64,000 bases of DNA from contig JADKBL010000004.1 in the NCBI GenBank assembly GCA_016718875.1, forward strand, positions 124,001-188,000, in the 5' to 3' direction. This DNA is from Bacteroidota bacterium (GTDB lineage Bacteria; Bacteroidota; Bacteroidia; Bacteroidales; VadinHA17). The position numbers were made by a program, and so were the translations under genes. The notes under the pieces were generated by a model. That model was not told the origin of the DNA. It worked only from the letters and a program-made list of their open reading frames with translations, and ran no database searches. Within the stretch, counting starts at the first letter, position 1; each line of letters starts with the position of its first letter. Of the stretch, positions 28,304 through 36,382 are shown piece after piece.

Positions 28304-28345
28304 AAGTGTATTTAATACATTTATTCTCATTTTTTCCTAGATTTG
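28304..28345 (+). promoter_or_regulatory. Candidate AraR operator overlapping the ara operon promoter
   Basis: An imperfect 19-bp palindrome, AAGTGTATTTAATACATTT (28304-28322; core TGTATT-T-AATACA), lies upstream of a perfect Bacteroidota -7 element TAGATTTG (28338-28345). The palindrome covers the expected -33 region, so a bound repressor would block transcription. The SSS/araA/araR/araD/araB genes begin about 110 nt downstream. Assignment to AraR is inferred from position. Confidence 0.5.
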
Positions 28346-28453
28346 ATAGGGACTTAGGATATATTATATTCATATATAGTTAAACTTGATTTAAATCCTT
28401 ATCGTAAAGTATAACTATTTATTAATCACCATCTTTAATAACAGATTATCATT

Positions 28454-30104
28454 ATGGGAACAATGGACTGGATTGTACTGGGCATCTTTTGTCTCGCCCT
28501 TGTCGGGATAATTGTATGGGTTGCAAGGCAAAAAGATGAAACCTCTACAGACTATTTTCTTGCCGGCCGCGATGCTACATGGCTGGCGATAGGTTCGTCA
28601 ATTTTTGCATCAAATATCGGATCGGAGCATCTTGTTGGACTGGCAGGGGCCGGTGCTTCAAGTGGTATGGCAATGGCCCACTGGGAAATGCATGGATGGC
28701 TGATACTTATACTTGGTTGGTTCTTTGTACCATTTTATGAGCGCAGCGGTGTTTTTACAATGCCTGAATTCCTTGAAAAGAGATATAACAAAGGATCCAG
28801 GAGTATCCTATCAATAATCTCACTTGTCAGTTATGTATTTACCAAAGTGGCAGTAACTGTTTATGCAGGGGGTATTGTTTTTAAGCAGGTATTTGGAATA
28901 GATTCCATGTTTGGGATTGATTTTCTGGATAAGTGCTGTTGGCTAGTTGTCCTTTGACTGGAATTTATACCACACTGGGTGGAATGAAAGCCATCTTATG
29001 GACATCTGTTCTTCAGACACCAGTTCTGCTTATTGGGTCCCTTGCAGTTCTTGTAATTGGTCTTATTAAGCTGGGGGGATTGTCGGAGATGATGGAAATA
29101 TGCCGTGCAGTACCTGTCAATGCCGACGGAGATACTATGACGAACCTTATGCGTTCCGCTAATGACCCTGAATACCCGTGGACAGGGGTTATCCTGGGCT
29201 CTGCCATAATCGGTTTCTGGTACTGGTGTACTGACCAGTATATTGTTCAGAGAGTATTATCGGGACGAAAATCAAAAGAATCCGTAGGGGTGCGATACTC
29301 GGTGCAGCATTCAAACTGACCCCTGTCTTCATCTTTCTTATCCCGGGAATGATTGCATATTCCCTTAATGCAAAAGGAATGATTTCTCTCGTCGATTCTG
29401 ATTCTGCATTTTCAGTTCTTGTAAAAGAGCTTCTTCCCCTTGGTTTTAAGGGGCTTGTTGTTGGTGGAATACTTGCAGCCCTCATGAGTTCCTTAGCCTC
29501 TCTATTCAATTCATCGGCTACATTATTCACTGTCGATTTTTATATGAAATACAAGCCAAATGCACCGGAAAAAGAACTTGTTAAGGTGGGCAGGATAGCC
29601 ACAGTTGTTGTAGTAGTATTGGGTATATTATGGATCCCTGTAATGAAAGGCCTTGGTAAAGTATTATATGCTTATCTGCAGGATGTTCAATCATTGCTTG
29701 CACCTGGTATTGCTGCTGTCTTCCTTCTCGGGATAGCTTCCAAAAGGACTACCCCTGCTGCAGGACTTATTGGCCTTTCTGCAGGATTTGTCCTTGGTAT
29801 GACCCGCCTGGCACTTAAGATATTTGCTGCAGGAATTAACCCTGACGGATTAATATATAACGTATTCCTTGCACCAAACTGGCTGCATTATGAAATAGTT
29901 CTGTTCTTTATTGTCATTGCTATAATGATTGTGACAAGCATGGTCACTAAAAAATCTGATCCTGAAGCAATTAAGGGATTGTATATCGGTTCCGCTACTG
30001 CAGAGCAGAAAGCAATAACCAGGGCAAGCTGGAATAACTGGGACCTGGTGTTTTCAGGTATAGTGATTGTTGTGATAATTGGATTTTATATTTATTTCTG
30101 GTAA
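28454..30104 (+). CDS. Sodium/solute symporter (SSS family), likely L-arabinose uptake (frameshifted)
   Basis: Inner-membrane Na+-coupled sugar symporter of the SGLT type, about 550 codons with about 14 helices. Family features include STDYFLAGRDATWLAIGSS, IFASNIGSEHLVGLAG, YTTLGGMKAILWTSVLQ and a helix with SSLASLFNSSATLFT. The gene is broken at two places. Around 28930-28965 the reading needs several single-base corrections to give DFFWISAVG then VVLTGIYTTLGG. Near 29284 one C is missing, after which RRGAILGAAFKLTPVF continues to 29349 and beyond. The homopolymer nature of most sites suggests sequencing error. It is first in the ara operon, 22 nt before araA, so arabinose is the probable substrate. 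Confidence 0.87.
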
Positions 30105-30126
30105 TATGATTTAAAATGTTGACACT

Positions 30127-31620
30127 ATGAATAACCTAATGACAAAAGAGGTCTGGTTTATTACCGGAAGCCAGGATCTGTATGGCCCGGAAACACTTAA
30201 ACAGGTTGCAATTGATTCGCAGAAGATAGCTGCTTCACTCTCCAAATCGAAATCAATATCGCAAAAGGTCATTTTTAAACCTGTGCTTACTTCGCCATCA
30301 TCCATAACCAGGATTTGTACGGAGGCTAACAGCAGTGAGAAGTGCATCGGGCTCATCGCCTGGATGCATACTTTCTCTCCTGCAAAAATGTGGATAGAGG
30401 GATTGTCTCTTCTCAATAAACCCTTACTGCATTTTCACACCCAGCTTAACAGGGATATTCCATGGGATACTATCGATATGAACTTCATGAATCTCAACCA
30501 GTCAGCTCATGGTGACAGGGAGTTTGGTTTCATTGGAACAAGAATGAGACTTAACCGAAAAGTTGTTGTGGGTCATTATCTTGATACTGAGACAATTGAA
30601 AGAATAGCTGTATGGATCAGGGCTGCTGCCGCATTTAATGATGCACAGGGAATGAAGGTCGCCAGATTTGGAGACAATATGCGTGAGGTTGCTGTTACTG
30701 AAGGAAATAAGGTCAGTGCCCAGCTTAAGATGGGCTATTCAGTTTATGGTTATGGCATTGGTGACCTTGTAAAAGAAGTAAATAAAGTATCCGAATCAGG
30801 AATAAAGAAGCTTTTAACAGATTATGCTTCAGATTATAGTATTACCAAATCAGTTGCTGCTTCTGAAACTCTGAAGGAGGCTGCCAGGATTGAACTGGGT
30901 ATGGAATCATTTCTGAAGAAAGGAGACTTCAAAGCATTCACTACAACTTTTGAAGATCTGCATGGCATGAGACAGCTTCCCGGGCTTGCTGTTCAGAGAC
31001 TTATGGCAAAAGGTTATGGCTTCGGAGCTGAGGGCGACTGGAAAACTGCAGCAACTGTACGTTCAATGAAAGTTATGGCTGAAGGACTTAAAGGCGGTAC
31101 TTCATTCATGGAAGATTATACTTACCATCTTGATCCGAAAAATATGTCGGTACTTGGTGCTCATATGCTGGAGATATGTCCTTCAATAGCAATGGGAAAA
31201 CCATCAGTACAGGTTCATCAACTTTCAATCGGAGGCAAGGAGGACCCTGCACGCCTCGTATTTAAAACAGCCCCGGCAAATGCAATAAATGTATCTGTTA
31301 TTGATTTGGGCAACAGATTCCGGATGATAGTGAATGAGGTTGAAGTCATTAAATGCCCTGATATGCCTAAACTGCCGGTTGCCAGCGTACTTTGGAAGCC
31401 CATGCCTGACCTGAAGACAGGCGCAGCAGCGTGGATTCTCGCCGGAGGGGCCCACCATACAGGATTCAGCACAGCAATAAAAGCAGAATATCTTGAGGAT
31501 TTCGCAGGCATGACAGGCATAGAATATGTTCATATTGGCAGAGAATTCAATCTCTCTGATTTCCGAAAGGAACTCAGATGGAATGAACTATATTACCATC
31601 TGTCAGGAGGTATTGCCTGA
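30127..31620 (+). CDS. araA: L-arabinose isomerase
   Basis: 497 residues, close to the 500 of E. coli AraA. It converts L-arabinose to L-ribulose in the cytoplasm with Mn2+. Recognisable segments are EVWFITGSQDLYGPETL at the N-terminus, HTFSPAKMWI, the metal-site Glu residues in FGAEGDWK and SFMEDYTYH, the His in VLGAHMLEICPS and the C-terminal GGAHHTGFS. Start choice: ATG at 30127, although the ATG at 30139 (MTKEVW) fits E. coli-like starts equally well. It lies between the SSS transporter and the Nudix regulator, with araD and araB following. Confidence 0.97.
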   Translation: MNNLMTKEVWFITGSQDLYGPETLKQVAIDSQKIAASLSKSKSISQKVIFKPVLTSPSSITRICTEANSSEKCIGLIAWMHTFSPAKMWIEGLSLLNKPLLHFHTQLNRDIPWDTIDMNFMNLNQSAHGDREFGFIGTRMRLNRKVVVGHYLDTETIERIAVWIRAAAAFNDAQGMKVARFGDNMREVAVTEGNKVSAQLKMGYSVYGYGIGDLVKEVNKVSESGIKKLLTDYASDYSITKSVAASETLKEAARIELGMESFLKKGDFKAFTTTFEDLHGMRQLPGLAVQRLMAKGYGFGAEGDWKTAATVRSMKVMAEGLKGGTSFMEDYTYHLDPKNMSVLGAHMLEICPSIAMGKPSVQVHQLSIGGKEDPARLVFKTAPANAINVSVIDLGNRFRMIVNEVEVIKCPDMPKLPVASVLWKPMPDLKTGAAAWILAGGAHHTGFSTAIKAEYLEDFAGMTGIEYVHIGREFNLSDFRKELRWNELYYHLSGGIA

Positions 31621-31659
31621 GAATGATTAAGTTTATTGAATTAACCTAACGCAGATTGA

Positions 31660-32361
31660 ATGAAGAATTATTCGAAATATCCAAAGTACCTTGTTGCAGT
31701 CGACTGCATTATTTTCGGGTATGACATTCAGAAAAAGATACTTAAGCTGCTCCTGGTTAAAAGAAGTTTCGAACCGGCTAAAGGATCGTGGTCACTTGCT
31801 GGTGGATTTGTAAAGGAGAAAGAGAGCCTGGATGAAGCAGCGAGCAGAATACTTAGAAAACTTACCGGAATCAGTAATGTCTATATGACTCAATCACTTA
31901 CATATGGAGATACAGACAGAGATCCGGGGGCAAGGGTAATCTCGACTGCTTATTATGCCCTGACCGGAATTAGTGCGATAGACTATGAACTTGTAAAGGA
32001 TAACGGAGCACACTGGAGGTCAGTTGATGATCTTCCAAAACTTATTTTCGATCATCCCCGGATGGTGAAAAAAGCTCTTGCCGACCTTCAGAACCTTGTA
32101 AAGGTTAAACCTGTGGGATTTGAACTGCTTCCTGAAAAATTCACTCTTGTACAGCTTCAGGAGCTTTATGAGGCAATATATCAGAAGAGGATTGATAAGA
32201 GAAATTTCAGAAAAAAAATACTCTCAATGGGCATCCTTGAGAAACTGGAGGAGAAAGAGAAGGAGACCTCAAAAAAAGGCGCCTGGTACTATATGTTCAA
32301 TGAGGAACGATATCTTAAGTTAGACAGGAATGGTTTCAGTTTTAACCTGGATGTGAGTTAA
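31660..32361 (+). CDS. araR: Nudix-fold transcriptional regulator of arabinose use
   Basis: 233 residues with an N-terminal Nudix domain (about 8-145) and a C-terminal winged helix (about 150-225; KFTLVQLQELYEAIYQ then KRNFRKKILSMGILE). This build is the NrtR/AraR group, and in Bacteroides an arabinose repressor of this type is established. The Nudix box is degenerate: after GGFVKEKESLDEAA the catalytic RExxEE is replaced by RILRKLTG, so it should bind rather than hydrolyse. It sits inside the ara operon and probably represses it until arabinose is present, acting at the palindrome at 28304-28322. Confidence 0.9.
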   Translation: MKNYSKYPKYLVAVDCIIFGYDIQKKILKLLLVKRSFEPAKGSWSLAGGFVKEKESLDEAASRILRKLTGISNVYMTQSLTYGDTDRDPGARVISTAYYALTGISAIDYELVKDNGAHWRSVDDLPKLIFDHPRMVKKALADLQNLVKVKPVGFELLPEKFTLVQLQELYEAIYQKRIDKRNFRKKILSMGILEKLEEKEKETSKKGAWYYMFNEERYLKLDRNGFSFNLDVS

Positions 32362-32378
32362 AAAAATAGAATCATATT

Positions 32379-33071
32379 ATGCTCGAAAAATTAAAGGAAG
32401 AAGTATTCGAGGCCAATCTCGATCTTGTAAGGGAAAGCCTTGTTATCCATACCTGGGGAAATGCCAGCGGACGCGATCCGGAATCTGGAATGATAGTCAT
32501 CAAACCTTCAGGAGTCAACTATGTAACAATGAAACCGGCCGATATGGTTGTGTTATATCCTGACGGAAGAATAGCAGAAGGTAAATTCAAGCCTTCCACA
32601 GATGCACCAACACATCTGTTTTTATACAATAACTGGAGTAATATCGGAGGGGTGGTCCATACTCACTCGGCGTATGCTGCCTCATGGGCTCAGGCCGGGA
32701 AAGCAATACCTCCTTTTGGTACAACCCATGCCGATCATTTTTTTGGAGAAGTGCCATGTACAAGAGAGCTTAAAGCATCTGAGATTAAAAAGGATTATGA
32801 GGCTAATACCGGAAAGGTAATTGTGGAGGCTATGGGGAAACTCGATCCGCTTACCGTGCCTTCTGTACTGGTTTTAAATCACGGACCTTTCTCCTGGGGA
32901 AATAATGTTGCTGCAGCAGTATATAATGCTGTGGCTCTGGAGGAGATTGCCCGGATGGCTTTTTATACTACACTTCTTGGAAACAGTAAACCGGTATCAG
33001 CGGCACTTCTTGATAAACATTATAGCAGGAAGCACGGGAAAGATGCTTATTATGGTCAATCTAAAAAATGA
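32379..33071 (+). CDS. araD: L-ribulose-5-phosphate 4-epimerase
   Basis: 230 residues, cytoplasmic. It converts L-ribulose-5-phosphate to D-xylulose-5-phosphate by a zinc-dependent retro-aldol/aldol mechanism. The class II aldolase fold has the family N-terminus (EEVFEANLDLVRESLVIHTWGNASG), a phosphate-binding SGRD stretch, KPSGV, and zinc His94 and His96 in VVHTHSAYA, with a third His in VLNHGPFSWG. The length matches E. coli AraD (231). It begins 18 nt after araR and ends 11 nt before araB, so the three are clearly one transcript. Confidence 0.96.
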   Translation: MLEKLKEEVFEANLDLVRESLVIHTWGNASGRDPESGMIVIKPSGVNYVTMKPADMVVLYPDGRIAEGKFKPSTDAPTHLFLYNNWSNIGGVVHTHSAYAASWAQAGKAIPPFGTTHADHFFGEVPCTRELKASEIKKDYEANTGKVIVEAMGKLDPLTVPSVLVLNHGPFSWGNNVAAAVYNAVALEEIARMAFYTTLLGNSKPVSAALLDKHYSRKHGKDAYYGQSKK

Positions 33072-33081
33072 ATAACTGAAT

Positions 33082-34752
33082 ATGGCGAAAAAATATGTAA
33101 TTGGTATTGACTATGGGACAGACTCAGTACGCTCAGTAGTAGTTGATACAGAGAACGGTAAAATCATTGGCACCTCCGTTGTTGAATATCCCCGGTGGAA
33201 GCAGGGTTTATTTTGTGATCCATCCTTAAACCTTTTCAGGCAGCATCCTGCAGATTATATAGAGGGGTTGGAACAATCTGTTAAGGGAGCAATTGCCGGA
33301 TTATCTCCCGAAATTGTAGTGAATATTGCCGGTATTTCGGTTGATACCACCGGTTCAACTCCTGTTGCTGTTGATAAAGAGGGAACTCCACTCTCTCTGA
33401 AACAGGGTTTTGAATGCAATCCTGATGCTATGTTTATACTCTGGAAAGATCATACAGCTGTAAAGGAGGCACAGGAAATTAATGAACTGGCACGTTCATG
33501 GGGAGGAACAGATTTTACCAAATATGAAGGCGGAATTTACTCATCAGAGTGGTTCTGGGCAAAGATCCTTCATGTTCTCAGGAACAACAGCGATGTAAGA
33601 AAGAGCGCCTGGTCGTGGGTTGAGCACTGTGACTGGATTCCAGCATTACTGACCGGGAATACCAATCCTCTTGAACTTAAAAGAAGCAGATGTGCTGCCG
33701 GTTATAAGGTTATGTGGTACGAGGATTTCAGCGGACTTCCGGATCAGCAGTTCCTTACAAGGCTCGATCCGCTTCTGGATGGTTTACGCGACCGTTTGTA
33801 CAGACAAACATGGACATGCGATGTTGTTGCAGGCAATCTTTCTGCTGAATGGGCTGAAAGGCTTGGACTTTCTACTGAAGTGAAAGTCGGAGCCGGATCG
33901 TTTGATGCCCATATTGGTGCAATCGGCGGTGAAATAAAGCCTTACCAGCTCATCAAGGTAATGGGTACTTCAACATGCGATATGATAATTGCACCGCATT
34001 CAGAAGTAGGCAATAAGCTCGTTGCCGGAATATGCGGCCAGGTTGACGGATCAATTGTTCCGGGCATGATAGGACTGGAGGCAGGCCAATCAGCTTTCGG
34101 AGATATTTACGCCTGGTTCAGCAAATTGCTTATGTGGCCCGTGACTGATATCATCGCTTCAATGAAATGGCTTGATCAGGGTACAATAGATAAAATTAAA
34201 GATGAAACTTCTGAAAAAATAATTTCGGAGCTAAGCCGTCAGGCTGAACCTCTTCCTGTTGAGGAAACGGCAATTGTTGCCCTTGACTGGATGAACGGCA
34301 GAAGAACTCCTGATGCCAATCAGTCTCTTAAAGGAGCTATAACTGGACTAACTCTAGGGTCTGATGCCCCCAGAATCTTCAAATCACTCGTTGAAGCCAC
34401 CGCTTTTGGATCAAGAATGATCAATGAGAGATTTATTAAAGAAGGAATCCGTATAGATGGGGTCATCGCAATCGGAGGGGTGGCTAAGAAGAATCCGTTT
34501 GTTATGCAGATAGTTGCAGATGTTCTGAACATGCCGATAAGGGTTGCAGCTTCGGATCAGACTTGTGCCCTGGGAGCTGCCATGTCTGCATCGGTAGTTG
34601 CCGGAATTCATAAGGATATTCCTTCTGCCCAGAAGGCAATGGGAGGAGGTTATGAGAAGGAATACAAACCCGATGCGGCACGTGCAGCAAAATATGACCT
34701 GCTGTTCAAAAAGTATAAATCATTGGGGTCTTTTACAGAAAAGAGTTTATAA
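33082..34752 (+). CDS. araB: Ribulokinase
   Basis: 556 residues of the FGGY carbohydrate kinase family, about the usual ribulokinase length (566 in E. coli). It phosphorylates L-ribulose to L-ribulose-5-phosphate with ATP. The N-terminal phosphate loop is VIGIDYGTDSVRSVV, where the Asp and Gly-Thr-Asp-Ser are diagnostic of ribulokinase. Other features are DTTGSTPVAVD, LWKDHTAVKEA, a VEHCDWIPALLTG segment, GSFDAHIGA with the catalytic Asp, and a C-terminal adenosine motif (AIGGVAKKNPFVMQIVADVL). Its stop overlaps the next start by one base (TAATG), suggesting coupling to the DUF2271-like gene. Confidence 0.97.
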   Translation: MAKKYVIGIDYGTDSVRSVVVDTENGKIIGTSVVEYPRWKQGLFCDPSLNLFRQHPADYIEGLEQSVKGAIAGLSPEIVVNIAGISVDTTGSTPVAVDKEGTPLSLKQGFECNPDAMFILWKDHTAVKEAQEINELARSWGGTDFTKYEGGIYSSEWFWAKILHVLRNNSDVRKSAWSWVEHCDWIPALLTGNTNPLELKRSRCAAGYKVMWYEDFSGLPDQQFLTRLDPLLDGLRDRLYRQTWTCDVVAGNLSAEWAERLGLSTEVKVGAGSFDAHIGAIGGEIKPYQLIKVMGTSTCDMIIAPHSEVGNKLVAGICGQVDGSIVPGMIGLEAGQSAFGDIYAWFSKLLMWPVTDIIASMKWLDQGTIDKIKDETSEKIISELSRQAEPLPVEETAIVALDWMNGRRTPDANQSLKGAITGLTLGSDAPRIFKSLVEATAFGSRMINERFIKEGIRIDGVIAIGGVAKKNPFVMQIVADVLNMPIRVAASDQTCALGAAMSASVVAGIHKDIPSAQKAMGGGYEKEYKPDAARAAKYDLLFKKYKSLGSFTEKSL

Positions 34753-35315
34753 TGACTAAAATGGAAAAGGTAAAAAGTATTGTTAATAAATTAACACTAA
34801 TTGCTTTAATAATATTACTAACAGGTTTTTCAGGTGGAAAGAACCGTAAGTTTGAGTTCAGGTTCCATCTGCAGGATATACAGAGTTTTGTTCCGTCAAA
34901 TCAAATGGCAATATGGCTCGAGACACCGGACAGCAGTTATGTAAAGACATTATTTCTCAGCGAGTATCTCTCCTATGGTGGTTATAATCTGCCCGAAATA
35001 TGTTCTGAATGGTCTTCAAAGTCTAAGTGGAACGAGGTTACTCAGGAGGAGTTTGATGCTGTTACTGCTGCAACTCCGTCAGTGGGTGATGTAGAGCTTA
35101 AATTGCAGTGTCCGGCAGACCTGATCCCTGTGGGTAAGTATCTTGTCTTTCTTGAGGTACATCTTGCTGATGAATACAACGAGTTATATTCAGCCGAACT
35201 GGAAATTACAGGTAAAAAAAGCATTACGGACCTTGTTGTGAAGTATGTACCCGGTAAATATCCCAAAAAGACAGAAGGTGATATTCTTAGAGGAGTTCAG
35301 GTTATTGCAAAATAG
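34752..35315 (+). CDS. DUF2271-like exported protein
   Basis: 187 residues or 184 if the ATG at 34761 is used. There is a hydrophobic signal (LTLIALIILLTGFSGG) followed by a beta-rich domain. The segments QMAIWLETPDSSYVKTLFLS and GGYNLPEICSEW resemble the DUF2271 family of periplasmic proteins, which often accompany iron or flavin redox proteins. Function is unknown. Translational coupling to araB (1-nt overlap) places it at the end of the ara operon, an unusual position. The family assignment is from memory of the family pattern and is moderately certain. Confidence 0.65.
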   Translation: MTKMEKVKSIVNKLTLIALIILLTGFSGGKNRKFEFRFHLQDIQSFVPSNQMAIWLETPDSSYVKTLFLSEYLSYGGYNLPEICSEWSSKSKWNEVTQEEFDAVTAATPSVGDVELKLQCPADLIPVGKYLVFLEVHLADEYNELYSAELEITGKKSITDLVVKYVPGKYPKKTEGDILRGVQVIAK

Positions 35316-35352
35316 AATTAAAAGATTGTGAAGTAAAAAATATTTAAAAGAC

Positions 35353-36363
35353 ATGAAAAACAGAAAGAGTTATTCAAGGCGCGAATTTATTTCCGCATCA
35401 GTTAAAGGAGCAGCTGTTATTTCTGCTACATCACTGATTGGTACAGAAGCATTTGGCTCGTTTGAGAAACCGGGCGGGATTCCGAGAAGAATATTGGGTA
35501 AGACAGGACTGTCTGTCTCAATTCTGTCATTCGGAGGAGGATCGATGTTTCTTAAAAACCCTGACGGAGAATGGGAACCGATTCTTCAGAAAGCTATCGA
35601 CAGCGGCATAAACCTGTTCGACACAGCTCCGGAATATACTGTTGCAAACTACTTCAAGAATGGAGATGTTAAGAAATCGCTGGGAAGCGAGGAGCGTTTC
35701 GGTGCAGTTCTGGCTCCATACAGAAAAAACATCCACATTATTACAAAAATAGACAACAGGGATGCAGCAGGTGTCAAAAAGATGGTTGAGACAAGTCTTA
35801 AAAATATGAAGACAGATTACCTCGACGGACTCCTTATACATGCTGTCAGCGATAAAGACACTGTTTCAGATCTGGAAAAAGGTGTTTATAAAGAAATAGC
35901 TGACCTGAAGAGGCAAGGAATAACCAGGTTTATCGGTTTCTCAAGCATGGATAGCGCAGAGCGGTCAAAGGATATTCTTATGAACCTCGATTTTGATATT
36001 GCCATGCTTGCAATAAACCCCACTAAGTATCGCAGCTACGCCTCTATTGCGGTTCCTGTTGCACAGGAAAAAAATGTGGGTGTGATTGCTATCAAAGTAT
36101 TGAGGGATATAGTAGGTAAAGATGCCAAACCACCTGAACTGTTTGAATACGTATGGACAGAGGGTCATGTGGCTGCAGCTATGGTTGGTCATACAGGTAT
36201 GAAAACTCTTGAGGAGAATATAAAAATTGCTCTAAAATATGGTAAGAAGACTGAGGCATCTCTCGACAGGATTGAGATTGAAACCCGTCTCGCATCATAT
36301 GCCGGGCCCCATGCATTATCATGGGCCAGACCAGGTTACAGGGATGGTGGTATTTTAGTCTGA
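35353..36363 (+). CDS. Tat-exported aldo/keto reductase
   Basis: 336 residues with a twin-arginine motif (YSRREFIS) and a short hydrophobic stretch. The AKR barrel starts with RRILGKTGLSVSILSFGGGS. Expected catalytic elements are visible: the Asp/Tyr region INLFDTAPEYTVANY and a Lys in HIITKIDNRD, followed by YLDGLLIHAVSD and a C-terminal VAAAMVGHTG. The usual catalytic His appears in LLIHAV. It would reduce or oxidise a sugar-derived carbonyl with NADPH. Export through Tat implies the cofactor is loaded before transport. It lies between the ara operon and the GH127 gene, 20 nt before the latter. Confidence 0.86.
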   Translation: MKNRKSYSRREFISASVKGAAVISATSLIGTEAFGSFEKPGGIPRRILGKTGLSVSILSFGGGSMFLKNPDGEWEPILQKAIDSGINLFDTAPEYTVANYFKNGDVKKSLGSEERFGAVLAPYRKNIHIITKIDNRDAAGVKKMVETSLKNMKTDYLDGLLIHAVSDKDTVSDLEKGVYKEIADLKRQGITRFIGFSSMDSAERSKDILMNLDFDIAMLAINPTKYRSYASIAVPVAQEKNVGVIAIKVLRDIVGKDAKPPELFEYVWTEGHVAAAMVGHTGMKTLEENIKIALKYGKKTEASLDRIEIETRLASYAGPHALSWARPGYRDGGILV

Positions 36364-36382
36364 AATAGTAAATGTTTTTGTT

